The notes below the pieces were generated by a model. The model was not told the origin of the DNA. It was given only the letters and a program-made list of their open reading frames with translations, and did no database searches. The position numbers and the translations under genes were made by a program. Below, in pieces: positions 38,755 to 47,238 of a DNA stretch of 64,000 nucleotides. Position 1 is the stretch's first letter. Each line of letters begins with the position of its first letter. Source of the DNA: Niallia sp. XMNu-256 (GTDB lineage: Bacteria > Bacillota > Bacilli > Bacillales > Cytobacillaceae); the NCBI RefSeq assembly GCF_036670015.1, contig NZ_CP137636.1:2086501-2150500 (forward strand). Direction: 5' to 3'.

Positions 38755-38949
38755 GTGATTAACATATTTTTTAACAGAAAAAACCAAGAGGATAAGCTAG
38801 AAAATATTTTGGAGGATGTAGAGGTTTATTCTTGCAATGACACTGGATGTAACGGGTGGATGAGAAAGGATTTCGCATCAGAAGATTTAAAATGCCCATT
38901 ATGTGGAGATGAAATGACAATTGAGATACGGGAACTACCAAAAATATAA
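38755..38949 (+). CDS. YdjO-type zinc-ribbon (cold-inducible) protein
   Basis: About 61-64 residues with four Cys in two pairs: SCNDTGCNGWMRKDFASED then KCPLCGDEM, closely matching the B. subtilis YdjO pattern (CxxxxCxGWxRKxFAS...CPLC). It is a probable zinc-ribbon protein; YdjO is noted as cold-inducible, function unknown. The start is unusual. GTG 38755 has no ribosome-binding site and itself overlaps AGGGGTGA; that site is correctly placed for an ATA codon at 38764, which would give an FFNRKN-type N-terminus. A non-standard start codon is therefore possible. Confidence 0.8.
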   Translation: MINIFFNRKNQEDKLENILEDVEVYSCNDTGCNGWMRKDFASEDLKCPLCGDEMTIEIRELPKI

Positions 38950-38982
38950 ACTACACTTTTACAGTGTAGTTTTATATTTTTA
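38948..38982. terminator. Terminator after YdjO-like gene
   Basis: AACTACAC (38949-38956) and GTGTAGTT (38964-38971) pair, followed by a T-rich tail. Confidence 0.75.
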
Positions 38983-39037
38983 GTTCTTATTGTAAAAGAT
39001 TAAAATTAAATTTAACAGAATATTCATATTTAAGGCG

Positions 39038-39064
39038 TTTACAATTGAAAAAATGATATATAAT
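39038..39064 (+). promoter_or_regulatory. Promoter of candidate large ncRNA
   Basis: TTTACA at 39038-39043 and TATAAT at 39059-39064 (15-bp spacer), or TAATAA at 39061-39066 with a 17-bp spacer. Expected start near 39071. No ORF with a ribosome-binding site follows for 1.1 kb. Confidence 0.6.
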
Positions 39065-39070
39065 AAAGGT

Positions 39071-39870
39071 GTAGAAAAGAAACAAAGAAAAAAGCTCCAA
39101 CCAAATACTTAACACTTTTGGAGGCTCAACCATATAGTGTTCGTTTCGTATAAGTAAGCGAAAACCTATATTACCTTCAATCTTAAGAGAAACATTGGGT
39201 AAGGTTGAACGAGGTGAGCTCAATAATTTAATATAAGGGAGGAATTCAACCGGGACATAGTGAAAAATTAAGCCTATAACGTTTGTAATATTAAGCAAAA
39301 TACAATGTCACGAAAAAAAATTATTATAACAAAGAAAAGATCCTTTATAAGATCATTGCAAAAGTTATGACTGACTGAAACCATAAAAATTAAGTAACAA
39401 GTTTTGAAACGTTGAAAATCAAAAGGTTCAATAACAAGTAATTAATTGAAAGTTAGAAAGGATAACAGTCACAAATAATAATACACTTAAAAATTGTATA
39501 AGTAAGGTAAGTGTAAGGTTATAAAAATTAACTGACATTTGTGTATGCAAACAATGTTATGCGCAATACGCTTAATAAAATAACTCTTGAACCAAAAATC
39601 ATTTTCACCATAATTAGTGAAAGGGTGTTTCACTAAGGAAAAATGATAGGAATTCTATTTAAGCCCATAACCAAGCAATTATCGAAAGGGAAAATCGATA
39701 ATTATCTTTTAATAAAGAATTGCGAAACAAACACATATTAGCTGAATAGCTAAAGGAAAATGAGATTACTCATTGGAAATGAATGAATGTGTTCGCAATC
39801 AGCTGATGATGGTTGGGTCTCCAAAAGTGTTAATAATTTAAAAAGCTCTTATCCAAGGGGCTTTTTTATT
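39071..39870 (+). ncRNA. Candidate large structured non-coding RNA, about 800 nt
   Basis: Between the promoter and a terminator there is no ORF, yet pairing is extensive. The ends close with 24 contiguous pairs (two G-U): 39110-39133 with 39809-39832. An outer helix can join 39088-39098 to 39857-39867. Inside: 39176-39182/39203-39209; an 8-bp hairpin 39482-39489/39508-39515; 39541-39549/39560-39571; 39598-39605/39640-39647 enclosing a 9-bp hairpin 39614-39622/39628-39636 whose loop GGGTG can pair with CACC at 39606-39609 (pseudoknot); a 9-bp hairpin 39677-39685/39695-39703; a 13-bp interrupted stem 39719-39736/39787-39799 holding two 6-bp tetraloop hairpins (39738-39753 and 39759-39774). Size and layout recall large ornate RNAs (OLE, ROOL, GOLLD), but I cannot assign it to one. 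Confidence 0.7.
39841..39870 (+). terminator. Terminator of the candidate ncRNA
   Basis: AAAAGCTCTT (39841-39850) pairs with AAGGGGCTTTT (39855-39865), then TTATTTTG. The right arm could instead pair with 39088-39098. Confidence 0.7.
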
Positions 39871-39931
39871 TTGTTTTGATTCAGCTTCATTATTCAATAA
39901 ACTCAACCTCTATATAGATACTTTATCGGGT

Positions 39932-40124
39932 TTAACGGCAGTAATCCCCACCTCTTGATTCTAAGAATAGTGAAAGAATATAGCGAATGTACATAAAAAG
40001 CCGTTAGTTGAACACAGACTATATACACCGGCGGCAACGTCTGCATGACCAGCATCCGGTGACCTAAGGCTTTCCATTACTAGGGATGAAAGAAAACCCC
40101 TTACTGATAGAAGGTTCACTTTAT
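39932..40124 (+). repeat. Intergenic two-hairpin repeat, copy B
   Basis: Plus-orientation copy before the PBP gene. Left hairpin TAACGGC (39933-39939) with GCCGTTA (40010-40016). The middle has GTTGAACACAGACTA, CGGCAAC, TGACCAGCATCC and CCTAAGGCTTTCCAT. The right end ACTGATAGAAGGTTCACTTT matches the reverse complement of the copy at 62521. Confidence 0.75.
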
Positions 40125-40193
40125 GTTAAAATCAATTTGGTTTTAAAAAATGTTTATTCATGTAAGTTTGATGCCTAGATGATGAGGAGATGA

Positions 40194-42368
40194 ATGAGAA
40201 GCTTAATGGAAAGAGTAAAACCAATTTTGGATATGTTTAAAAGAAGTTGGAATAAATATAGTCCTCCCGTTAGTAACTGGTTACAAAAGGTGCTCGAAAA
40301 ATTAAGACATTATTGGAAAAAGACCCATATTACACAAATTGTTATTTTAACAGGTTTAGTGTTCCTCCTGTCTGTAATTGTATTTTTTGCCTATACGGCT
40401 TCACAAGCAAATGTGCAATCATTGCAAGAAGGGTTGTCACAAACAACCATTATTCATGATAAAGACGGGGCTGAAGCGACAAAAGTAAATGTTAATCGAA
40501 CAGAGGGAATCGATGTTAAACAATTGCCTGAACATGTGTCAAACGCTGTGATTGCTATAGAAGATCGTCGCTTCGCGGAACATAATGGATTTGACCTTAT
40601 GGGCATTTCAAGAGCATTCTTCAAAAATTTTCTGGCCGGTAAAATTACAGGTGGAGGAAGCACCATCACCCAACAATTAGCTAAAAATGCCCTTCTTACC
40701 CATGAGCAAACCATTAGAAGAAAAGTGGAGGAGTTATTTTTAGCTGTTGAGATCGAAAAACACTACACAAAAGATGAAATATTGAGTATGTATTTAAACC
40801 AAGTTTACTTTGGCAGTGGGGCTTGGGGAATTGACCATGCTTCCATGAAATATTTTAACAAAGAGATTACCGAAGTTACGATTAGTGAAGCAGCCCTTTT
40901 GGCCGGCCTGCTGCAGTCACCATCTGCGCTAAATCCATACAAACATTATGAGAGGGCGATGAATCGAAGAAATGTTGTTCTTGGTACAATGAAGGAACTT
41001 AACATGATTTCTAACGAACAATATTCGCAAGCTGTAAATGAAAAAAATGTATTAGAAGATGGCGGGGAAAATCGTATTAAACGTGAATATCCTTATTATG
41101 TTGATGCGGTAATCGATGAGGCGATCTCACGTTACGGATTAACGCAAGAAGAGATCATGACACGTGGCTATCGAATCTATACAGAAATGGATCAAGATAT
41201 TCAAGCATCATTAGAAAACGTCTATCAGAAAAGAGCGAACTTCCCAACTGGAAAAGGAAATGCTTTAGTCCAAAGCGGTGCAGTATTGCTTGACCCGCAA
41301 ACAGGGGGTGTTCGAGCGTTAGTAGGTGGGCGTGGGGATTATGTGTTTAGAGGATATAACCGAGCCACCCATATTAAGGTACAACCTGGTTCAACGTTAA
41401 AGCCACTTGTCGTTTATACGCCAGCATTAGAGGAAGGGTATCAACCAACCTCCCTTCTAAAAGACGAGAAAATGGGGTTCGGGGATTATGCACCGACTAA
41501 TGTTTCCGGCATCTATCAAGGTGAAGTCCCGATGTATAAAGCCTTAGAACAGTCGATTAATTTATCGGCCGTTTGGTTGCTTAATGAGATCGGTTTAGAC
41601 AAAGGAATTTCCTCTTTAGAAAAGTTTGGAATTTCGATTGAAAAGGAAGACCGTTATTTAGGAATTGCATTAGGTGGGATGAGTAAAGGGGTTTCACCTT
41701 TACAATTAGCAGAAGCTTATTCCACATTTGCAAATAACGGTAAAAGGGAAGGTGCCCATTTAATCACAAGAATTGAAGGGCCAACAGGGAATGTAATGGC
41801 CGAACATAAAGCGAAAACGGTAAAGGTTACATCTAAGAAAGTAGCTAATCAGATGACTTCAATGCTACTTGGGGTAGTTGAAGAGGGAACAGGAAAAGCA
41901 GCGAACATCCCTGGTGTTCAATTAGCAGGAAAAACAGGTTCAACTCAATTACCTTATAATGATATTAAAGGGACGAAAGATCAGTGGTTTGTAGGATATA
42001 CTCCTAATTTAGTTGGGGCAGTATGGCTTGGATATGATAAAACGGATCGAGACCATTACTTAGCTTCAAATAGTACGGAAACAGTCGTCCCATTATTTAG
42101 GACAATCATGGAGCAAGCCGTTCCATTTATTGAAAAAGAAGAGTTTCCAGTTCAATCCATCCAATCTACTATAAGGGAAGAAGAGGCAGAGAAAGAGAAG
42201 GAAAAAGAGAAAGAATCACTTAAGGATCAAACAGAGCGATTGAGAGAAAAAGTGTTAGAAGAATTCCCAAAATGGAAAGAAAGAATTGAGAAAGGTACAG
42301 GAGAGTTAGAGGATTTTGGGAAGAAATTGAAAGACAAATTAGAAGATATGGTCGAAACGCAACATTAA
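40194..42368 (+). CDS. Class A penicillin-binding protein (PBP1A family)
   Basis: 724 residues: cytoplasmic N-terminus rich in Lys/Trp, one membrane anchor (about 47-68), GT51 transglycosylase domain with EDRRFAEHNGFD (Glu123) and GGSTITQQLAKNALL, and a transpeptidase domain with SxxK at Ser400-Lys403 (QPGSTLKPL), SxN at Ser454-Asn456 (SINLSAVW) and KTG at 580-582. The C-terminal 60 residues are a highly charged, probably coiled-coil extension (EEEAEKEKEKEKE). It polymerises and crosslinks peptidoglycan at the outer face of the membrane. The length is near B. subtilis PbpF/PbpG (PBP2c/2d), both sporulation-related, but I cannot choose between them. Confidence 0.92.
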   Translation: MRSLMERVKPILDMFKRSWNKYSPPVSNWLQKVLEKLRHYWKKTHITQIVILTGLVFLLSVIVFFAYTASQANVQSLQEGLSQTTIIHDKDGAEATKVNVNRTEGIDVKQLPEHVSNAVIAIEDRRFAEHNGFDLMGISRAFFKNFLAGKITGGGSTITQQLAKNALLTHEQTIRRKVEELFLAVEIEKHYTKDEILSMYLNQVYFGSGAWGIDHASMKYFNKEITEVTISEAALLAGLLQSPSALNPYKHYERAMNRRNVVLGTMKELNMISNEQYSQAVNEKNVLEDGGENRIKREYPYYVDAVIDEAISRYGLTQEEIMTRGYRIYTEMDQDIQASLENVYQKRANFPTGKGNALVQSGAVLLDPQTGGVRALVGGRGDYVFRGYNRATHIKVQPGSTLKPLVVYTPALEEGYQPTSLLKDEKMGFGDYAPTNVSGIYQGEVPMYKALEQSINLSAVWLLNEIGLDKGISSLEKFGISIEKEDRYLGIALGGMSKGVSPLQLAEAYSTFANNGKREGAHLITRIEGPTGNVMAEHKAKTVKVTSKKVANQMTSMLLGVVEEGTGKAANIPGVQLAGKTGSTQLPYNDIKGTKDQWFVGYTPNLVGAVWLGYDKTDRDHYLASNSTETVVPLFRTIMEQAVPFIEKEEFPVQSIQSTIREEEAEKEKEKEKESLKDQTERLREKVLEEFPKWKERIEKGTGELEDFGKKLKDKLEDMVETQH

Positions 42369-42370
42369 AT

Positions 42371-42468
42371 TTACTTCATTCAGCAGAAGAACTTTACTTC
42401 TAAAGTTAAGGGATGAATGCAAGTAGCTCTGCGATTCAGTGATTGTTCACCCCCGTGCTGAATGAAGT
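42371..42468. repeat. Structured inverted-repeat element after the PBP gene
   Basis: Perfect 13-bp inverted repeat ACTTCATTCAGCA (42373-42385) and TGCTGAATGAAGT (42456-42468). It encloses AACTTTACTTCTAAAGTT (a small hairpin) and a GGG/CCC-bounded middle. It resembles a small non-autonomous intergenic element rather than a simple terminator; no second copy was noticed in this window. Confidence 0.55.
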
Positions 42469-42488
42469 TAAGCCTCCGGCGGATGTTA

Positions 42489-42525
42489 CGGATTTTTTAT
42501 CGAGCGAGCTCGATAAAAAAATCCG
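42489..42525. repeat. Long near-perfect palindrome
   Basis: CGGATTTTTTATCGAGC (42489-42505) pairs with 42508-42525 over 17 bp, with one bulged A and a 2-nt spacer. It would extrude a cruciform or form a tight RNA hairpin. It lies 114 bp before ilvE and may act as a terminator for the PBP message or as a recombination hot spot. Confidence 0.6.
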
Positions 42526-42639
42526 AACGCAAATTCGAGGGAGAATTTGATTAAATATCTTTAAAAATCTATATTTTGTGATAAAGTATTACTAATAGAA
42601 TTTCATATTAGTCTGATATTTAGATAGGAGAAGAAGATC

Positions 42640-43734
42640 ATGTCAAACGAAAAATTAACGATTACTAGAGCAACTACTCACAAACCTAAACCTGATTCTG
42701 AACACCTTGAATTTGGTAAAGTCTTTACAGATCATATGTTTGTGATGGATTATACAACAGTTCGAGGATGGCATGATGCGCAAATCATACCTTATCAACC
42801 ATTGTCAATTGATCCTTCAGCCATGATTTTTCATTATGGACAAACTGTTTTTGAAGGTTTAAAAGCCTATTATACAGAAGAGGGTAAAATTCTTCTTTTT
42901 AGACCTGATAAAAATATGCAACGTTTAAACCAATCAAATGACCGTTTATGTATCCCAGAAATCGATGAAGCTTTAGCATTAGATGCATTGAAAGAGCTTA
43001 TTAAAATAGATTATGAATGGGTACCTAAAGCAGAAGGAACTTCCCTTTATATTCGTCCATTTATTATTGCAACACAACCTTCGCTTGGTGTACATCCTTC
43101 TGAATCATATAAATTTATTATCATCATGTCACCAGTTGGTTCTTATTATAAGGAAGGAATTAAGCCGATTAAGATTGCAGTTGAAAGCAAGTATGTACGC
43201 GCAGTAGCGGGTGGAACTGGACAAGCAAAAACCGCTGGAAACTATGCTTCGAGTTTAAAAGCACAGGAAGTTGCTGATGCAGAAGGGTATTCTCAAGTAC
43301 TTTGGTTAGATGGAGTAGAAAGAAAATATATTGAAGAAGTTGGAAGTATGAATATTTTCTTCAAAATCAATGGTGAAGTGATAACTCCTGCTTTAAACGG
43401 AAGTATTCTGCCAGGTATTACAAGAGACTCGATTTTACATGTATTAAAGCATTGGAATGTACCTGTTGTTGAACGTAAAATTTCAATGGAAGAAGTATTC
43501 CAAGCATATGAAGACGGGCTATTAGAAGAAGTATTCGGAACTGGAACGGCAGCCGTTATTTCTCCAGTAGGTGAACTATATTGGGATGATAAACATTTAA
43601 ATATAAACAATGGCGAAATTGGGGATCTATCATTGAAGTTATATCATACATTAACTTCAATTCAACTTGGAAAAGAAGAAGATCCATTCGGTTGGACCGT
43701 CGAAGTGGAACAAGAGGTAACAAAAAATAAGTAA
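42640..43734 (+). CDS. ilvE: Branched-chain amino acid aminotransferase (IlvE)
   Basis: 364-residue class IV PLP aminotransferase for the last step of Leu/Ile/Val synthesis (or first of degradation). Visible: FGKVFTDHMFVMDYTT, the Tyr/Arg region FHYGQTVFEGLKAY, PLP-lysine in GGTGQAKTAGNYASSLKAQEVA, EEVGSMNIFF, and C-terminal FGTGTAAVISPVG. Start ATG 42640 follows TAGGAGAAG. It is monogenic here, not within an ilv-leu operon, and has no T-box in its leader. Confidence 0.95.
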   Translation: MSNEKLTITRATTHKPKPDSEHLEFGKVFTDHMFVMDYTTVRGWHDAQIIPYQPLSIDPSAMIFHYGQTVFEGLKAYYTEEGKILLFRPDKNMQRLNQSNDRLCIPEIDEALALDALKELIKIDYEWVPKAEGTSLYIRPFIIATQPSLGVHPSESYKFIIIMSPVGSYYKEGIKPIKIAVESKYVRAVAGGTGQAKTAGNYASSLKAQEVADAEGYSQVLWLDGVERKYIEEVGSMNIFFKINGEVITPALNGSILPGITRDSILHVLKHWNVPVVERKISMEEVFQAYEDGLLEEVFGTGTAAVISPVGELYWDDKHLNINNGEIGDLSLKLYHTLTSIQLGKEEDPFGWTVEVEQEVTKNK

Positions 43735-43774
43735 ATAGATATACGAGCGAACGATAAGGGGAGAGGGATTTTAA

Positions 43775-44557
43775 ATGATACAAGCCATATTTTTTGATCT
43801 TGATGACACATTGTTATGGGATCAAAGAAGTGTTAAGGAAGCTTTTACATCTACGTGTTTAATCGCTTCTGAAAAATATCAGATTGATCCAGAGAGATTA
43901 GAAGAATCGGTTCGTGAAGAGGCTAGAAAGCTTTATAGTAGTTATGAGACCTATCCATTTACTCAAATGATCGGGATCAACCCATTTGAAGGACTATGGG
44001 GAAATTTTTTAGATGATCATGATGAGTTTCGCAAAATGAAAGAGATCGTGCCACAATATCGTAAAGACGCATGGACAAATGGATTAAAAGCTTGTGGAAT
44101 TGACGATAAGGAATATGGAGCGTTTTTAGCAGAGAAATTCCCCGAACAGAGGCGCAAGAAACCATTTGTATATGAAGATAGTTTTCAAGTGTTGGATGAA
44201 TTAAAGGGCAACTATAAGTTATTGCTTTTAACAAATGGTTCACCCGATCTTCAAAATACGAAATTAACAATTACTCCAGAATTAGTCCCTTACTTTGATG
44301 AAATTGTGATTTCAGGTGCATTTGGAAGAGGGAAACCTGATGCCTCAATCTTTGAACATGCACTTTCACTATTTAATATTGAGAAAGAACATGTAATTAT
44401 GGTCGGGGATAATTTAATGACGGATATACTAGGGGCAAAACGGGCAGGGATTAAGTCGGTTTGGATTAACCGTCATAACCAATCAACGAATGAAGTAGTT
44501 CCTGATTATGAAATTAGTAGCTTAAGTGAGCTATTAGATTTATTAAAGCAATTGTAA
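43775..44557 (+). CDS. HAD-superfamily hydrolase (YfnB/YjjG-like)
   Basis: 260 residues. HAD motif [10 protein letters not shown] with Asp8 and Asp10, a helical cap (about 20-110), motif [10 protein letters not shown], motif III lysine in [10 protein letters not shown], and motif [19 protein letters not shown]. Small-molecule phosphatase of the nucleotidase-like subgroup; B. subtilis YfnB and E. coli YjjG are similar in layout. Start ATG 43775 follows GGGGAGAGGG. No substrate can be inferred from its neighbours (ilvE upstream, a HesB-like gene downstream). Confidence 0.85.
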   Translation: MIQAIFFDLDDTLLWDQRSVKEAFTSTCLIASEKYQIDPERLEESVREEARKLYSSYETYPFTQMIGINPFEGLWGNFLDDHDEFRKMKEIVPQYRKDAWTNGLKACGIDDKEYGAFLAEKFPEQRRKKPFVYEDSFQVLDELKGNYKLLLLTNGSPDLQNTKLTITPELVPYFDEIVISGAFGRGKPDASIFEHALSLFNIEKEHVIMVGDNLMTDILGAKRAGIKSVWINRHNQSTNEVVPDYEISSLSELLDLLKQL

Positions 44558-44643
44558 GAATATAGGTAACCCCAAAGTCTATTTGCAAACAAATAAAGAA
44601 AATGAGATGATCTTGTTACACTTCTATGTTAGGGGTTATGTTT

Positions 44644-44954
44644 ATGAAATGTAAAATTAATCGTCATGCTGCAAAGGTTCTGCAGGAAATGGTTGCAAAC
44701 GAAGGGGATACAGGAAAAAAATACTCCGTGTGTATATTACTCATATGCATGGGGATCATGCTCATTATGATCTTCGTTTTGATCTTCCAACAGAATTTGA
44801 TGAAATTGTTAAAACAGACAAAGACATTGATATTCTTTTAGATACAAGAGAAGATTTTCTAGATGGAGTCTGGATTCAATACTATTATGTTCCTCAAGAG
44901 GGCTTTGTGATTACAAACCCAGTCAAGGATCGTGAAGGTCATGGTCATCATTAA
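44644..44954 (+). pseudogene. YneR/HesB-like protein gene, frameshifted
   Basis: The first frame encodes MKCKINRHAAKVLQEMVANE and DTGKK, then runs out of family likeness. The conserved continuation YITHMHGDHAHYDLRFDL, ..DFLDGVWIQYYYVPQEGFVITNP, ending GHGHH, lies in another frame from about 44715. Adding one A to the A7 run at 44715-44721 joins them without a break (GKKILRVYITHMHGDHAHY). The product would be about 104 residues, similar to the HesB/FeS-biogenesis-like YneR family. With an intact second half and no other damage, a sequencing indel is as likely as a real pseudogene. Confidence 0.75.
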
Positions 44955-44957
44955 TAA

Positions 44958-45073
44958 TAAAGTGAAACTACCATCAACGGGGGGCTTTCATCCCCCACTG
45001 ATGGTTAGTCACGCAGAACCTGATTGATTTATCTAAGGGCTAAAGCCCAAAGATAAATCTTATTGCCCGTTAA
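44958..45073 (-). repeat. Intergenic two-hairpin repeat, copy F (short)
   Basis: Reverse-orientation copy that begins with TAAAGTGAAAC just after the YneR-like stop. It has hairpin ACCATCA..GGGGGG/CCCCC..TGATGGT, then AGTCACGCAGAACCTGATTG, the block ATTTATCTAAGGGCTAAAGC, and GCCCGTTAA at the end. It shares the last two blocks with the copy at 63549 and lacks the left-hairpin interior. Confidence 0.75.
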
Positions 45074-45080
45074 GCCTGAT

Positions 45081-45108
45081 AAAAGTCTCGGTATTTGCCG
45101 AGACTTTT
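45081..45108. terminator. Terminator
   Basis: AAAAGTCTCGG (45081-45091) and CCGAGACTTTT (45098-45108) pair around a 6-nt loop, with AT-rich flanks. Confidence 0.75.
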
Positions 45109-45236
45109 ATTATATTATAAATCTAGTAGACTAGAAAAATATTATGTAAACTAAGAGGACGAAAATATAAAAAGTTCTATAAAAATTAGAAAAAATGTGT
45201 GAAAATGGAAATAATAATGAATGAAGGAGATAACCA

Positions 45237-46049
45237 ATGGGAAAAGGGTTAACAGGTAAACATGTAGTGCTAGGTGCAACACGAAAAACAGACGAAATGA
45301 TCACATTGATTCAAAAACAGGGCGGTACAGCTATTGTTCGTTCATTACAAGGAACCGTTATTAAAGCAGGCAAAGAAATTGAACAGGGGATTGTAAATTT
45401 CGCTCAAAATGGTGCAGACTGGGTGATTTTAACCACTGGAATCGGGTTAGACACATTGCTCGATCAGGCCGATCAATTACAATTAAAAGAAACCTTTATT
45501 GAAAAATTAAAAATAGCAAAGGTGGCCTCAAGAGGTTACAAAACGGCTAACGCATTAAAACGATTGAGTATTAATGCTGTCATTTCTGATGATGATGGAA
45601 CAACTCAAAGCTTGATCCGTCAAATGCAGGATATTGATTTATCTGGAAAAAGAGTGATTGTCCAGTTGCACGGAGAAAAAGCACCATCTCTTATTCATTT
45701 TTTAGAAACAAAGGGTGCAGAAATATCATTGTTACTGCCATACCAGCATATCGCCCCTGATCAAGAAACCCTTGAAACGCTTTGTAAAGAGATTTTAAAT
45801 AAAGAAGTAGATGCTATATGCTTTACAACTGCGGTTCAAGTACATGGGTTATTTGAATATGTAAATGAGAAAGAAATTTTAGAGGACATTAAAAAGATCT
45901 TTAATGAGGGAAAAACGGTTGCGACAGCGGTTGGAAAAGTAACTGCCGCCGCATTAAAAGAAGAAGGCATAAATAGAATCGTTGTTCCAGCTCACGAGAG
46001 AATGGGGGCCATGATCATTGAATTAGCGAGATATTATGAAGAAAATTAA
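45237..46049 (+). CDS. Uroporphyrinogen-III synthase-like protein (HemD domain)
   Basis: 270 residues matching the two-domain HemD fold: VVLGATRKTDEMITLIQKQGG, WVILTTGIGLDTLL, VASRGYKTANAL, IVQLHGEKAPSLIHFLETKGAEI, VDAICFTTAVQVHGLFEY, TVATAVGKVTAAALKEEGI and PAHERMGAMIIELARYY. Its sequence suits a second, stand-alone HemD-like protein more than the hem-operon enzyme, because no other haem gene is near. Such paralogues accompany sirohaem or nitrite-reduction genes elsewhere, but none is seen here. Start ATG 45237 follows GAAGGAGAT. Confidence 0.8.
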   Translation: MGKGLTGKHVVLGATRKTDEMITLIQKQGGTAIVRSLQGTVIKAGKEIEQGIVNFAQNGADWVILTTGIGLDTLLDQADQLQLKETFIEKLKIAKVASRGYKTANALKRLSINAVISDDDGTTQSLIRQMQDIDLSGKRVIVQLHGEKAPSLIHFLETKGAEISLLLPYQHIAPDQETLETLCKEILNKEVDAICFTTAVQVHGLFEYVNEKEILEDIKKIFNEGKTVATAVGKVTAAALKEEGINRIVVPAHERMGAMIIELARYYEEN

Positions 46050-46142
46050 ATGTTATAATAAATAAGCTGTAATATTTTGTATAATGATATAAATAGTGGT
46101 ATGATTAAACGTGGTTTTATTTATAAAAAGGAGATGAATGAA

Positions 46143-46580
46143 ATGGCTAAAAAAGGATACATATTAATGCAAAATGGAGACAAAATCGAATTTGAGCTAT
46201 ATCCAAATGAAGCACCTGGCACAGTAGCAAACTTTGAGAAACTCGTGAATGAAGGTTTTTATAATGGTTTAACTTTCCACCGTGTGATCCCAGGCTTCGT
46301 AAGTCAAGGCGGTTGCCCTCATGGAATTGGAACAGGTGGTCCAGGATATACAATTAAATGTGAAACAGAAGGCAATCCACATACACATGAAGTTGGATCA
46401 TTATCAATGGCGCATGCAGGAAGAGATACAGGTGGAAGCCAATTCTTTATCGTACATGAGCCACAGCCACATCTAAATGGTGTACATACTGTTTTTGGAA
46501 AAGTAACTTCAGGAATGGATACTGTGCTAGCTATGAAAAATGGCGATGTAATGGAAAAAGTAGAAGTAATGGATGCTTAA
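46143..46580 (+). CDS. ppiB: Peptidyl-prolyl cis-trans isomerase B (cyclophilin)
   Basis: 145 residues from ATG 46143, 9 nt after AAAAAGGAG; the frame opens at 46077 in untranslated sequence. Single cyclophilin domain: [74 protein letters not shown]. The catalytic Arg in FHRV and the Gln in GSQFFI are present. No signal peptide, so cytoplasmic. It closely follows B. subtilis PpiB. A terminator follows. Confidence 0.95.
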   Translation: MAKKGYILMQNGDKIEFELYPNEAPGTVANFEKLVNEGFYNGLTFHRVIPGFVSQGGCPHGIGTGGPGYTIKCETEGNPHTHEVGSLSMAHAGRDTGGSQFFIVHEPQPHLNGVHTVFGKVTSGMDTVLAMKNGDVMEKVEVMDA

Positions 46581-46589
46581 AAAAGATTG

Positions 46590-46635
46590 AGGTGCTCGGC
46601 ACCTTCCGATTTGGAAGGGATCGAGCACCTTTTTA
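46590..46635 (+). terminator. Terminator after ppiB
   Basis: AGGTGCTCG (46590-46598) and CGAGCACCT (46622-46630) pair with an inner CCTTCC/GGAAGG stem, then TTTTT. Confidence 0.85.
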
Positions 46636-46743
46636 AATTTTTACATATTTATAATTATACATTTTTATGATTAAATATTGACTTTTTATAAAAAACAAGT
46701 ATGATTAAACCATTATAGAAAATCCGTAAAGTGGGGACGAGAT

Positions 46744-47217
46744 ATGGTTAAGATCAGAAGGGCAAAAATTTCCGATATAGACAGCCTATATGAATTAATT
46801 AATATTTATTCAAAAAAAGGAATTGTGTTACCAAGAACAAAAAAGTCTTTGAGTCAAAATATTTTTTCGATTTTTGTAGCGATCGTAGACAATGAGGTTG
46901 TAGGTACAGCAAGTTTGGCTATACTAGATACAGATTTGGCAGAAGTTCGTTCTCTTGTTGTTGATGAATCTAAGATGAAGTTGGGAATCGGTAAAATGCT
47001 TGTGGAAAAGATAAAGGAAGAAACAGATCGCATCGGAATTGAAAAATTGATTTCCTTAACCTATCAAGTAGATTTCTTTAAAAAATGTGGGTTTGAAGTG
47101 ACTGTTAAGGATAAGATGCCGCAAAAAGTGTGGCAGGATTGTATTAATTGTCCAAAGTTGCACAACTGTGATGAAATAGCCATGATCTATTATGTTAAAA
47201 ATAAAGTGTGTATCTAA
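46744..47217 (+). CDS. GNAT N-acetyltransferase, ArgA-like with Cys tail
   Basis: 157 residues. GNAT core: IRRAKISDIDSLYELINIYS, AEVRSLVVDESKMKLGIGKMLVEKI (acetyl-CoA motif; the usual RGxG is MKLGIG) and LTYQVDFFKKCGFEVT. The C-terminus carries DCINCPKLHNCDEIAMIY, a three-Cys segment found in short N-acetylglutamate-synthase-like enzymes, so arginine-pathway acetylation is one option; the tail may bind metal. The gene stands alone, and no arg genes are near, so the substrate is open. Confidence 0.75.
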   Translation: MVKIRRAKISDIDSLYELINIYSKKGIVLPRTKKSLSQNIFSIFVAIVDNEVVGTASLAILDTDLAEVRSLVVDESKMKLGIGKMLVEKIKEETDRIGIEKLISLTYQVDFFKKCGFEVTVKDKMPQKVWQDCINCPKLHNCDEIAMIYYVKNKVCI

Positions 47218-47238
47218 TAAATACTGTAATAGCAATAA

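Noticed and set aside
38987-39298. 103-residue minus-strand ORF
   Set aside because: No ribosome-binding site, runs through the ncRNA promoter and its closing helix, and the product has no family likeness.
39110-39832. Interpretation as a MITE with 24-bp terminal inverted repeats
   Set aside because: No target-site duplication is seen, a promoter and terminator sit just outside the arms, and the interior has nested hairpins and a possible pseudoknot. Not fully excluded.
44626-44954. Two separate overlapping small genes
   Set aside because: The second lacks its own ribosome-binding site, and one added base joins both into a single YneR-like protein.
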